The position numbers were made by a program, and so were the translations under genes. 64,000 bases of DNA, from assembly GCA_023423895.1 (NCBI GenBank), contig JAFAER010000013.1, positions 112,829 through 176,828 of the forward strand. The letters run 5' to 3'. The notes beneath the pieces were generated by a model that ran no database searches, was not told the DNA's origin, and saw nothing but the letters and a program-made list of their open reading frames with translations. Shown piece after piece: positions 1 to 9,570 of the stretch. Within the stretch, counting starts at the first letter, position 1; every line of letters starts with the position of its first letter. The stretch comes from Pseudomonadota bacterium (GTDB taxonomy: Bacteria > Myxococcota_A > Polyangia > Polyangiales > Polyangiaceae).

Positions 1-1159
<1,159 letters not shown>

Positions 1160-1163
<4 letters not shown>

Positions 1164-2413
1164 CTCCCACCTCCCTCACGCTCGATTTCGATGGTGCAAG
1201 CTCCTCGCGGCTTGCCGACGCACGCGAGGACGTACCCGGATCTCCGCTCTTCGTCGTTCAGGCAGTGCGGGTCCTCGAGGTCGACCTCACCTTCGACGAG
1301 GCGCACGCGGCATGCGCCGCACCCGCCGACGCCGCACGAGAAACGCATGGGCGCCCCCGCCGCGAGACCTGCTTCGAGGAGCGTCGCGCCCGCGAGAGCG
1401 GTGGTGCGGACGAGCCGCTCCGTCGCGACGATCGTGATGCGCCAAGCGTCGTTCTTCTCGTTCTTCGCGAGCTCGCGTGGCGCGGCGTACCTGAGCCCGC
1501 TGCGCGACGATCCGATCGCGAAACGCTCGCGCCTCACCCGCTCGTGCCCGATGCCGAGCGCGGTGGCGGCGGCGAGCGCCTCGTCTTGCATGCCCTCGGG
1601 ACCGCAGACCAGGAGCGTGTCGGCGTCTCCGATCCCGTGCGCCTCGAGGATGCGCGCGACCGTCCCTCGATCGAGGCGGCCACATTCGGCGTCGAAGCCG
1701 CGGGCCGCCGGAAGCTCCTCGAGGACGTGTCGGATCTCGAAGCGCCCGGGGTACGCCGACGCGAGCTCGCCGAGGGTGCCCGCAAACGCGATGTCGTCCA
1801 CGCGGCGATTGCCGTAGACGAGGAACACGTACGTACCCGGCTCGGATGCGAGGACCGTCCGCGCGATCGAGAGAAGCGGCGTCATCCCGATCCCGCCGGC
1901 GAGAAGGACGAGGCGCCGCGCACCTTGCGGTGGTGTTTCCAGCGCCCCGAACGTCCCGAACGGGCCGAGGACACGCAGTCGCTCGCCCGCCCGCACCGCG
2001 GAAAGGTGCCCGGACACGACACCGCCGGGCTTGTGCTTGATCGAGAGGTGGAGCTCGGAAGAGCCCGGCGCGTTCGAGGCGGAGTAGTTGCGTGGGACGG
2101 TCTCGCCGTCGATGTCGACGAGGACCGTGAAGAACTGCCCTGCGGTGAACGTGAACGCGCTGCGCCGCGGAGCCTCCAGGACGATCGTGACGACGTCGTG
2201 CGTCTCGCGATCGACACGCGTGACGACGAGCTCGCGCGGATCCATCGACGCACGCGCGCGGCCGGGCTCGCGCCCAAAGGGCGACCGCGACCGCGCGAAG
2301 ACGACGGGCGCAGGGCGCTCGCCTGAAAGACGGCGCGCCACCATTCTCACGTCGCGCTCGAGCTGAACGAGCGCCGCCGACCACGCGCGTGGAAGCATCA
2401 TCCCCCGACTCAT
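1160..2413 (-). CDS. Ferredoxin reductase with C-terminal [2Fe-2S] domain
   Basis: A 417-residue oxidoreductase that moves electrons from NAD(P)H through FAD to a plant-type iron-sulfur cluster. The FAD domain is at about residues 60-160, with RNYS as the flavin motif. The nucleotide domain follows, with GGIGMTP. The C-terminal ferredoxin domain has cluster cysteines C360, C365, C368 and C398. The order matches PaaE/Hmp-type reductases that feed diiron or Rieske oxygenases. The stop overlaps the downstream ferritin-like gene (ATGA), so the two are one operon. The ATG at 2413 lacks a clear ribosome site because a palindrome sits just upstream; residues 5 or 6 (ATG 2401 or 2398) are alternative starts. 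The first 55 residues are an Arg-rich extension of unknown role. Confidence 0.9.
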
Positions 2414-2421
2414 CCATGAAC

Positions 2422-2437
2422 TCTACCGATCGGTAGA
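2422..2437. promoter_or_regulatory. 16-bp perfect palindrome, probable repressor operator
   Basis: TCTACCGATCGGTAGA is a perfect 16-bp dyad ending 8 bases before the start codon of the reductase gene (2413, minus strand). Symmetry, length and position resemble operators of TetR-family repressors. A bound dimer would block transcription or translation initiation of the reductase/diiron operon. No TetR gene is adjacent in the window, so the regulator is unknown. Confidence 0.5.
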
Positions 2438-2506
2438 CATGAGTCAAGGCGCGGGCGTCGTTTCTTTCGAGGTTGGCGGGTTCAGACGTTGCAAACGGCC
2501 GGCGCC

Positions 2507-2932
2507 ATGAGACCCCTGTCGGATGCAGCGACGCGTGAGATCGCGGGCGTGGTCGGCGCCGTCCTCTTCGGCGCAGCGACCGTGATGGAGCTCGTCCGGA
2601 TGTTGATCTTGCGGCGGCCGTTCCCCGGCCTCGATCCGAACGTCGATGTCGTGATGACGATCATTGCGATCGCGTTCTGGGTCGGGAGCGCCATCGTGCT
2701 CGCCACGGGATCACGCAAACATCGGCTCATCCCGATCATCGGCGCGTTCGTGATGCTCAGTCACGGACTGCTCGGCACGGTCGCTCGTTCCTCGGCCGGC
2801 GTGGTCTTCGTGCTGCTCGGCCTGATGATTCCGATCGTCGAGCGCCTCGCCTTCGGAGGAAAGCTCTCTCTCGGCAGCAGCACCGCGCCGCCCCCTCACC
2901 GTCCGAGCTCGGGCGGGCCCGAGGTTTTCTGA
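2507..2932 (+). CDS. Small integral membrane protein, unknown function
   Basis: A protein of 141 residues from the ATG at 2507; a TTG at 2489 would add six residues and is less likely. Four hydrophobic segments are visible, at about residues 12-32, 45-65, 73-90 and 92-112. They are followed by a polar, Pro/Ser/Gly-rich tail. I do not recognise a family. It faces the deacetylase gene convergently, and its stop codon lies in the loop of a strong hairpin. Confidence 0.65.
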   Translation: MRPLSDAATREIAGVVGAVLFGAATVMELVRMLILRRPFPGLDPNVDVVMTIIAIAFWVGSAIVLATGSRKHRLIPIIGAFVMLSHGLLGTVARSSAGVVFVLLGLMIPIVERLAFGGKLSLGSSTAPPPHRPSSGGPEVF

Positions 2933-2949
2933 ACCTGGGCCGCCCGAGC
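2907..2949. terminator. Bidirectional hairpin between convergent genes
   Basis: The stem pairs 2907-2915 with 2941-2949, then 2917-2920 with 2937-2940, then 2922-2926 with 2932-2936. That is 18 base pairs with single-base bulges at 2916 and 2921 and a five-base loop. The loop and inner stem hold the TGA of the membrane protein gene. There is no strong T-run, but the position between two convergent genes suits a shared terminator. Confidence 0.55.
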
Positions 2950-2957
2950 ACGCGCCG

Positions 2958-3920
2958 TCAGGGGCAGGGGTTCTCGCCGGGGCCGCCAGACGTGCCCGGG
3001 TTGTTCGAGCCCGGCTGATTGGGCGCGACGTTCTGGCCACCGTCGCCGCCGTTCTCGAGCGGCGGAAGGAGCGTGGCGATGTCCGGGACCATGTCGACGC
3101 GCGTGAACGTGAAGCCTTCCTGCTCGAGGATCGGCACCATGTACATGACCATGTCGACGGTGCCGAGCTGCTCGGGATCTTCCTCGTTGAAGTAAGGATC
3201 GTGCATCAAGACGATGCCACGACCGGCGCGCTTGATCTCCGTGATGTAGAGGTCACCGCACTGCTGCATCGGGAGACGCTTGCCGTCGCTTCCGAGCTGC
3301 CAGCAATCCCAGTCGGCGACTCGGCCCGCCGCCTCGTCCATCTTGTCGCCGATGTCCCAGAGGACTGGACCGACGTACTTGTTCATCGGCGTTTCCGCGA
3401 GCGCGGTGAACGTCGCATCGTCGAAGTCGCCGAACGGCGGACGGAACAGATAGCGCTTCGACGGGATGAACGGATCGATCTTGGCGTCCGTGTCCGTGAG
3501 CTCCTGGACGATCTCGGGATCGGTGAGCCGCGTCGTGGCCGTCGCGGTCCCCGTCAGAGATCGATGCGTCTCGGTGTGGTTCGCGACGAGGTGCCCGTCA
3601 TCGACGAGCTGCTGGAGGATCTCCGCACCGTCCGGGCCCATCGACCGACCATTGACGAAGAACGCCGCCTGGATCCCGTGGTTCTTCAAGAAAAGCGACA
3701 GCTGCTTCGTCCGCGGCCCGGGCCCGTCGTCGAACGTGAGTGCGAGCTGCTTCGGCGCCATGCTGTTGCCCCGAATACCGATGCTCTGCAGCGCCTGCGT
3801 AGCCGAGCACGTCGGATTGTTGCTCGAGTCTTTCGACGAGCTGTCCTTGTTCGTGCAGTGGATGAACGTAGTCAGGGCCGCAAGGGCCACGAAGCCAGTG
3901 ATGAATCGGTAGGGTGCCAT
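2958..3920 (-). CDS. Polysaccharide deacetylase (NodB) lipoprotein
   Basis: A predicted carbohydrate esterase 4 enzyme of 320 residues that removes N- or O-acetyl groups from a polysaccharide such as peptidoglycan or chitin-like polymers. The ATG at 3920 is chosen because it starts a lipoprotein signal peptide ending at Cys22. Catalytic motifs are all present: TFDDGPG with D64/D65, H115-x3-H119 for the metal, RPPFG at 160-164, and the LMH motif at H240. The C-terminal 40 residues are Gly/Asn/Pro-rich and probably a flexible linker. The frame stays open upstream to 4196, but that stretch looks non-coding. The protein is probably anchored in the envelope, facing the periplasm or surface. Confidence 0.9.
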   Translation of the reverse strand: MAPYRFITGFVALAALTTFIHCTNKDSSSKDSSNNPTCSATQALQSIGIRGNSMAPKQLALTFDDGPGPRTKQLSLFLKNHGIQAAFFVNGRSMGPDGAEILQQLVDDGHLVANHTETHRSLTGTATATTRLTDPEIVQELTDTDAKIDPFIPSKRYLFRPPFGDFDDATFTALAETPMNKYVGPVLWDIGDKMDEAAGRVADWDCWQLGSDGKRLPMQQCGDLYITEIKRAGRGIVLMHDPYFNEEDPEQLGTVDMVMYMVPILEQEGFTFTRVDMVPDIATLLPPLENGGDGGQNVAPNQPGSNNPGTSGGPGENPCP

Positions 3921-4313
3921 TGGACAGCACCGACGAATGCATGAGCCGATCCGCTTGCTCGTGCTCGCGGCACCGTGTCCATCGCCGCACGCGCCGGCGC
4001 GGAATTCCGAGGTTCTTCCGACCTGCGACGGACTTCTTCGTAGAGGGAAGCGGCACCCGCACACGGCCGACACGCCACGTGTGAAGGAATGCGACGTCGA
4101 CGGCCCATGCGCTCCCTCCGCACGACTTTGCGCGCCGCCTCGATGCGAGCGTGCGTCGCATTCTGCCGCCGATTCGCCGGCCAACGCGTCCAGCACCAGC
4201 CGCTACGGGGAGCTCGACATCGAAGCGCGACCGCTGGGAGATCGCCGGGCAACGACGAGGTCTCGCCTCTTTCGACTCGACCTCGCCCGCCGTGGTCGCT
4301 AGAGCCGACAGCG
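3921..4313. other. Intergenic region between divergent genes
   Basis: This 393-base stretch separates the NodB lipoprotein start (3920, minus) from the acetyltransferase start (4314, plus). It must hold promoters for both, but I see no clear promoter or operator. Open frames run through it on both strands, but their Arg-rich compositions look like shadows. Confidence 0.4.
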
Positions 4314-5213
4314 ATGACGAGCCCCGATCAGACGCACCGGCCATCCGCGCCGCCAGCGGCCCTGCGACCGATGCGCTTCGACGGCGACCGCCGCTGGGCG
4401 CTCGCGCTCGAGATGGATCCCACCCACGACGACGTCGAGACGTGCATCGCGTCGGCCGAACGTGCGATGGCGCGTGCAAAGCAGGACGGCGCCGCCCTCG
4501 CCTACGGCTTCGTCGACGCGCAGTACGCGGACACGGTCTTCCAGCGGCTCGGCTGGACCTCGCTCGGCACAGTGCCGGCGCTCGTCCGTCCGCTTCGGCT
4601 CTCGGCCGTGGCGTCCCGTCTCGTGATTCCCGACGCCGCGCGCGCGCTGCTTCCGAGGACGCCTCTCGTGATGCCGTTCGGACGCGGACGGCGGACCGGC
4701 GTGCGCGAGATCACGACGCGCGATCCGCGCGTGACGCGGCTCTGGGACCGTTTCTCCATCGACATCGGCGTCGCCGTCGAGCGCAACGCGAACTTCGTCG
4801 GCCCGCGAATCTGGGACCGTCCGGACGCCGACTACCGGGTCTTCATCTTCGAAGACGGCGACCGCTACGTGATCCGCGCCATGTGCATCTTCCGCGTCAA
4901 GGCGGAGGCCGACGGCATCTACGGACACGTGGTGGAGCTGCTGCACGACCGGAGCGTCGCAGGAATGAGAGCCGGCTCTCACCTGCTCGGCGTCGCGCTA
5001 CGCGAGATGGCCGACGCCGGGGCGGACGCCGCGCGGGCGTGGTCGTTCGTCCACTCCGGCAGCTATCCCCTCCTCGCGCGCCACGCATTCCTACCGACAG
5101 CGAGGACGAGCGGACGGCAGATCGGCGTCCGAGCGTTCGATCCGGAAATCGAGCATGCCGTCACGCAGCGCCATCTGTGGTTCTTGAGCGGCCTCGATTT
5201 CGAAGACGCCTGA
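4314..5213 (+). CDS. GNAT-like acetyltransferase family protein
   Basis: A protein of 299 residues from the ATG at 4314. The second half resembles the GNAT fold: a strand-rich core with VFIFEDGDRYVIRA, then HVVELLHD, a helix with GMRAGSHLLGVALREM in the acetyl-CoA position, and a final strand with WSFVHSG. The first 90 residues look like a second, degenerate GNAT half (FQRLGWTSLGTVPALVRPL is typical of this two-domain family). The substrate is unknown. The frame is open upstream to 4089, so the start may be further left, but that part reads as low-complexity Arg-rich sequence. Confidence 0.65.
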   Translation: MTSPDQTHRPSAPPAALRPMRFDGDRRWALALEMDPTHDDVETCIASAERAMARAKQDGAALAYGFVDAQYADTVFQRLGWTSLGTVPALVRPLRLSAVASRLVIPDAARALLPRTPLVMPFGRGRRTGVREITTRDPRVTRLWDRFSIDIGVAVERNANFVGPRIWDRPDADYRVFIFEDGDRYVIRAMCIFRVKAEADGIYGHVVELLHDRSVAGMRAGSHLLGVALREMADAGADAARAWSFVHSGSYPLLARHAFLPTARTSGRQIGVRAFDPEIEHAVTQRHLWFLSGLDFEDA

Positions 5214-5220
5214 GCGCTGG

Positions 5221-5631
5221 TCAGCGGCGAGCGGGCGGCTTCGGGCGCACGTGGGCCTCGGCCTCGGCGAGCGTCATGACGGCCTTTCCGCGGGCCGGTG
5301 CATAGGTCGCCACGAGGCGCCGGTACTGGAGGAGCTGCATCGGATCGGCGGAGAGGACGACGGCGATGCGTACGGCCCGCTGCTCGCAGCTCCGGAGCAG
5401 CTCGCTCACCGTCTCGACCGTCTTCGGCCCGGCAACGGGCGGCGCATCTCGGAGATCGAAGATCAGTGAGGCGAGCTTCGGCATGAGGGTCCGAAGATGC
5501 GCGGCCATCTCGTTCGCGTTTCGCGCCCCCGAAGCAGAATCGAGGTCCGGTCGGCGCCACACCTTGAGGACCGCGTGGCCACCATCCAGCACAAGCGTGA
5601 AGTTGTCGCCTGTCGCGTACGGCGTCGACAT
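5221..5631 (-). CDS. Hypothetical protein, STAS/SpoIIAA-like
   Basis: A protein of 136 residues from the ATG at 5631; an in-frame TTG at 5664 is the longer alternative. It alternates beta strands and helices: an N-terminal strand pair, then ASLIFDLRDAP, then a helix, then VRIAVVLSADP. This resembles the SpoIIAA/STAS-like fold of small regulatory proteins, but no diagnostic residue settles it. It is convergent with the acetyltransferase gene, with 7 bases between stops. Confidence 0.5.
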   Translation of the reverse strand: MSTPYATGDNFTLVLDGGHAVLKVWRRPDLDSASGARNANEMAAHLRTLMPKLASLIFDLRDAPPVAGPKTVETVSELLRSCEQRAVRIAVVLSADPMQLLQYRRLVATYAPARGKAVMTLAEAEAHVRPKPPARR

Positions 5632-5849
5632 CGGACCCGACAGCCTACCCGAGCTTTTCGGCAAACGCCGCCTTCCTTGTGCTCCCGGAGCTGCCGTTGC
5701 GCTCGCGTCGGGCGCAAGCCTCGCGCTTCCGCGATCGCTCTCGTTCTCGCGCTTGCCCGCCGGCGCTGTGCGCTCGTGGTCCTCCCTCGAGCGTGCGATT
5801 TCCTTCGGAACGCGCGCCTACGGGCACGTTTGTTGATCCCTCATGACGT

Positions 5850-5866
5850 TGCACGGCTTTCGTGCA
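5850..5866 (+). promoter_or_regulatory. 5'-UTR hairpin before the HPF-CSD gene
   Basis: TGCACG (5850-5855) and CGTGCA (5861-5866) form a six-pair stem with a five-base loop, 26 bases before the start codon. Cold-shock and ribosome-hibernation genes often carry structured leaders. A regulatory role here is only a suggestion. Confidence 0.25.
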
Positions 5867-5892
5867 TGGGTCATCAAAGAGGAGCCAGCCGC

Positions 5893-6444
5893 ATGGCATT
5901 GCCGGTTCAGATCACCTTCCGCGATATTCCACCGTCCGCGTCCGTGGCATCACACGTGGAGAGACGGGCAGAAAAGCTAGAGACCTTCTTCTTCCGCATG
6001 TCGAAGTGCCACGTCGTGGTGGAAGAGCCGCATCGACACAGCCGTCAGGGAAAGAAGTACCGCGTCGAGATCGACATGCACGTGCCCGGCCGACAGCTCG
6101 TCGTCTCGAAGACGCCGGAGGACAGCAAGGAGGATCTGCACGCTGCGATCGACATGGCGTTCGACGACGCCGAGCGCATGCTCGAGGACTACGCCCGGCA
6201 GCTTCATCCCGACCTCAAGACACACGTCGCGCCACCGCGGGGCATCGTCTCGAAGGTCTTCCATGAACGCGGCTACGGGTTCATCGAAGCCGAAGGCGAC
6301 GGTCACGAGGTCTACTTCCACCGGAACAGCGTCATCAACGACAAGTTCGACAAGCTGAACGTCGGCTCGAAGGTGCGCTACGCCGAGGAAGACGGAGACA
6401 AGGGACCGCAGGCCAGCACGGTGCACGTCCTCGGCACGAGCTGA
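5893..6444 (+). CDS. HPF/RaiA-like ribosome hibernation factor fused to cold shock domain
   Basis: A protein of 183 residues. Residues 1 to about 110 form a ribosome-hibernation domain (VQITFRDIPPS start, conserved EEPHRHSRQGKKYRVEID, then AIDMAFDDAERMLEDYAR), which binds the 30S decoding centre in stationary phase. Residues 118-183 form a cold shock domain with RNP1 (GYGFIEA) and RNP2 (VYFHRN) for single-stranded RNA. The two-domain architecture is known among proteobacterial relatives. The ATG at 5893 has an AGAGGAG ribosome site. It probably links translation arrest to RNA binding or starvation. Confidence 0.88.
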   Translation: MALPVQITFRDIPPSASVASHVERRAEKLETFFFRMSKCHVVVEEPHRHSRQGKKYRVEIDMHVPGRQLVVSKTPEDSKEDLHAAIDMAFDDAERMLEDYARQLHPDLKTHVAPPRGIVSKVFHERGYGFIEAEGDGHEVYFHRNSVINDKFDKLNVGSKVRYAEEDGDKGPQASTVHVLGTS

Positions 6445-6464
6445 GAGACGCCTCGTCCCCGGCG

Positions 6465-7112
6465 CTACCGCGACCCGGGCTTCTCCGGATCGGAGCCGCC
6501 ATCGTCGTCTGCAGGACGATCGGCGACGGTCTCCTCGTCCGGAGGCTCGGGTTGCTGCGCATCGATGCTCTCCTGCATCCCGAGCGCTTCGAGCAGCTCC
6601 TGCTGGACGTTCTCGAACAGCTTGGCGACCTGGAACGACGTCGCCGGCGCCTCGCCGCCCCCGAGCAGCTGACCGGCAAACGCCTGGAGCGTCTCCATGT
6701 CGATGGGAGGCAGAGGCAGCCCAGCTCCCGGCCATCCTTCGGCCTGGTCCTCCGGCTCGGACGCGTCCTCTTGCGCGACGCCGATCCAGACGCCTTCGTC
6801 CCCGACCTCGGTCACGACGGCTTCGTAGGTGGTGGTCTCCGGCTCGCACGTGTCGGGGAAGAACAGGAGGCCACGGGGATCGTCGTGCACGTCCGGGAGC
6901 GCATCGCCGAACTGCGAGAGCCACTCACGAGCCTCGTCCGGGTTCTGCTCGAACACCTCGAACGGCTGGAACGTGAAGACGAGCATCGCACCGTCGTCGA
7001 GCGCCTCTGCGTAGAGCCCGTCACTCTCGTCGCTCTCGTCGTCGAGATCGAGGAACGGTCTCAGCTTCGCGGGGTCCTTCGGACGGAAGAGGGCGACGGC
7101 ATCGGCAGACAT
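6465..7112 (-). CDS. Hypothetical acidic protein
   Basis: A 215-residue, strongly acidic protein with no signal peptide. The ATG at 7112 follows a GGGTTGGGA ribosome site; a TTG at 7121 would add three residues. Residues 1-115 look globular (FRPKDPAKLRPFLDLDD, then VVTEVGDEGVWIGVAQ), and residues 120-215 are Pro/Glu/Asp-rich and probably disordered. I do not recognise a family. It is convergent with the HPF-CSD gene and lies downstream of the exonuclease gene on the same strand (48-base gap). Confidence 0.6.
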   Translation of the reverse strand: MSADAVALFRPKDPAKLRPFLDLDDESDESDGLYAEALDDGAMLVFTFQPFEVFEQNPDEAREWLSQFGDALPDVHDDPRGLLFFPDTCEPETTTYEAVVTEVGDEGVWIGVAQEDASEPEDQAEGWPGAGLPLPPIDMETLQAFAGQLLGGGEAPATSFQVAKLFENVQQELLEALGMQESIDAQQPEPPDEETVADRPADDDGGSDPEKPGSR

Positions 7113-7160
7113 GATTCCCAACCCATACGACAGGGACGCGCCGTCGGCGACGGCGTTGCT

Positions 7161-8855
7161 TCAATCCGGGTCGGGTGCGATCGCCTGACCTCGGAGGTCC
7201 CCGCGGTAGCTCGGAAGGACGCGCGCCCCGACGTGAACGGTCACGTCGCCGCCCTGGTCGACGATGCGACGGAGCTCCGTGGCGAGCACGCGAAGCCGAT
7301 CGTAGCGCGCGGCGTCGAACGCGGCGAGCCGAGCAGCCCGCGACGGCGGCCTCGGAGCGGGGCCTGAGCGGTCCGGCAGCGGCTCGCCTTCATCGAGGTC
7401 ATGTCGTTCGACGAGCTGTCCCTCGACGAAGACGAGGCGGCGGCCACATGAACACGCGCCCCGCGGCTCGCGGAAGGTGACCTTCGCGTGGCAGAGCAAA
7501 CCGAGCAGGCGCGCTCTCCGGACGAGAAGCCCCTCGCCGACGAGCGTGCGCTCGAGATGACGGCGAACAGTCGCCGCATCCCATCCGTCGGGGGTGTCTT
7601 CGTCCTCGTCCTTCTCACGGGGAACGATGCGCGCCGCGGCTCGCAGGATGCGGGTGCGCGCGGGAGCGTGACCTCCGAGCTGTTCGGCGGCGAAGGCCCG
7701 CCATACCTCGTCGAACAGCGCTGCGTCCGGCACGAACGCGAGCGGCACACCGACGGCGGCTGCACGCAACCCATCGTCGGGCTCCGCTCCCTCGAGGAGC
7801 GAGCGCATCGCAGCGATCCCGCGGAGCGCGCCGGCGGACGGAAGCGGCCCAACAGGATGCTCCGCGTCGGTCGCGGGCAATGTCGTCGACCACGTGAGAT
7901 CCGCGAACCATGCGGATCGTTCGCGGCCCCGGAGCTGAACGTTGTACGGCGGGTCCAGCCGCTTGATCTCGTCCGTCTCGAGCAGCGCCGCTTCGAGCGG
8001 TGACGCCGTCTCGGTCACCGCGATGTCGTGCGCCTGGGAGAGCATTTCCAGCGTCCGCTCGATCGCGGACCGTCCGGTGAAATAGCTCGCGACGCGCTTC
8101 TTGATGCTCATCGCCTTGCCGACGTAGAGGACGTCGCCGTTCGGCCGGAGGAAGCGGTACACGCCGGGCGCATCCGGCAGCTCCTTCCGCCGTGCCGTGG
8201 GGAGCGGGAACACGCGCTTTGCGTTCCGGCCGCGCGACGACGGAGACGGAGCCTCGAGCCAGACCTTCAGCTCCTCCCACGTACGGACGCCGGCTTCTTC
8301 GAGCTTCGGCAGCAGAGCGCGCCAGATGAACGCCGACGCGTCGACATGCCCATGCGCACGCCGCATCAGCTCCGGAGAGTGTCCGAGATGGCCGGCGAGC
8401 GCGCGGAGGTTCCGCCGCGGCAGGCCCGGGAAGAGGCGCACGGCGACGGCGTGGAGACACACGACGTCGAGCGGAAACGGCGCATCGGCACCTGACCGCG
8501 CATGAAGATCGTGCAGGAACGGCAGCTCGAACCGGGCGAAGTGGATCACCGTCGGGATCGCTCCCGTGCGGGCGTCGCGAGCGTCGGCCGATTCGCCTCT
8601 CACGCGAGCCCACGCTTCGTCGGCGTCGATCGCGCTCTCGAGACAGCTTTCGTCCCAACCCGTGAGCTTCTTCACGGCGCGCGAGACGGGCCGGTCCGAT
8701 CCTGGCCGGAGCCAGTGCGCGCGAGGCGCGAGGCGCGTGCCGGAACCGTCCGCCACCGCCCAGCCCATCTCGAGCAGATCGCCGTGCGCTGGGGTGGCGC
8801 CGCTCGCCTGACAATCGATGACGAGGACCTGGAGCGCGCTCAGCGATCCCGACAC
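7161..8855 (-). CDS. Exonuclease-like plus GIY-YIG nuclease domain protein
   Basis: A protein of 564 residues from the GTG at 8855. Residues 10-180 resemble the DEDDh exonuclease of DNA polymerase III epsilon, ending in a HGHVDAS motif. Two catalytic positions differ, however: the first motif reads DCQ instead of DxE (D14, Q16), and the second reads FARFE instead of xxFD. Residues about 235-320 form a UvrC-type GIY-YIG domain (GVYRFLRPNG, VLYVGKA, KKRVASYF, then LLETDEIK with the catalytic Glu). The rest is alpha-helical with a cysteine pair (ACSCGRR). The architecture is like the exonuclease/Cho-type repair proteins of actinobacteria. A role in nucleotide excision repair is inferred. Confidence 0.82.
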   Translation of the reverse strand: MSGSLSALQVLVIDCQASGATPAHGDLLEMGWAVADGSGTRLAPRAHWLRPGSDRPVSRAVKKLTGWDESCLESAIDADEAWARVRGESADARDARTGAIPTVIHFARFELPFLHDLHARSGADAPFPLDVVCLHAVAVRLFPGLPRRNLRALAGHLGHSPELMRRAHGHVDASAFIWRALLPKLEEAGVRTWEELKVWLEAPSPSSRGRNAKRVFPLPTARRKELPDAPGVYRFLRPNGDVLYVGKAMSIKKRVASYFTGRSAIERTLEMLSQAHDIAVTETASPLEAALLETDEIKRLDPPYNVQLRGRERSAWFADLTWSTTLPATDAEHPVGPLPSAGALRGIAAMRSLLEGAEPDDGLRAAAVGVPLAFVPDAALFDEVWRAFAAEQLGGHAPARTRILRAAARIVPREKDEDEDTPDGWDAATVRRHLERTLVGEGLLVRRARLLGLLCHAKVTFREPRGACSCGRRLVFVEGQLVERHDLDEGEPLPDRSGPAPRPPSRAARLAAFDAARYDRLRVLATELRRIVDQGGDVTVHVGARVLPSYRGDLRGQAIAPDPD

Positions 8856-8954
8856 GCGGATGACGTTAGCAGCGGGGCGCGCAGGCTCCAGCGCTGCGTC
8901 TGCTCGCGCTGTCGCGACGATGACGCCGACACGCGGCCGACCTCGAGCGTGGGA

Positions 8955-9467
8955 TCAGTCCTCACGCGTGGAGGGTGGCGGTGGCGCCGCCTTGCGCTGC
9001 TCTTCGCGGTCCTCGTCCGCGGCCGAAGCCTTCTCCAGGTCCGAGGCGCCAGCCGCCGGGGCCCGAGAGCTCGGCTCTGGATCGACGGAAGCGGTTTCCG
9101 TGCGAGGCACCTTCTTCATGTCGGCGTCGGTCGGCAATCCAGCCGCGACCCACTCCTCGATCCCGCCTTCGTACGCCCGGACGTGGAACCCCTCCTCCGC
9201 CAGGAGCCGCGCCGCCTTCAACGAAGACGGGCATTCGCGATTCTTGCAGTACACGACGACGTCGCGTCCGCGATCGAGCTCGCCGAGGCGCGCCGGCAGC
9301 TCCGTCAGCGGGATGTGGCGTGAATGCGCGATCATTCGGAGCCGCCCGACCTTCGGGGTCTCGAGGACGTTGACGACCTGAACCCGGTTCGCAGCGAGCG
9401 CGTCCGCGAGCTCCTCTTTCCGGATGGCCGAGAACAGGTCCCAGTCGCTCTGCGCGTTCACCGTCAT
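8955..9467 (-). CDS. Rhodanese-domain protein
   Basis: A protein of 170 residues from the ATG at 9467. The rhodanese fold covers residues 12-115, with the active-site loop CKNREC starting at C74, which would carry the persulfide in sulfur transfer. The closing motif EGGIEEWVAAGLPT is typical. Residues 118-170 are a charged, low-complexity tail rich in Glu, Asp, Lys and Pro. A single rhodanese domain of this kind usually handles sulfane sulfur or redox signalling; the partner is unknown. It is divergent from the hydrolase gene. Confidence 0.88.
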   Translation of the reverse strand: MTVNAQSDWDLFSAIRKEELADALAANRVQVVNVLETPKVGRLRMIAHSRHIPLTELPARLGELDRGRDVVVYCKNRECPSSLKAARLLAEEGFHVRAYEGGIEEWVAAGLPTDADMKKVPRTETASVDPEPSSRAPAAGASDLEKASAADEDREEQRKAAPPPPSTRED

Positions 9468-9570
9468 GGAGTGGCGTCCTTGCCAACAGCGTGCCGTCGC
9501 GCCGAGCCTATACCACCTGCGGCGAGATCGCCCATCGTGCCGGCGCGAGGGGGCGACTACCCTGCCCGCC

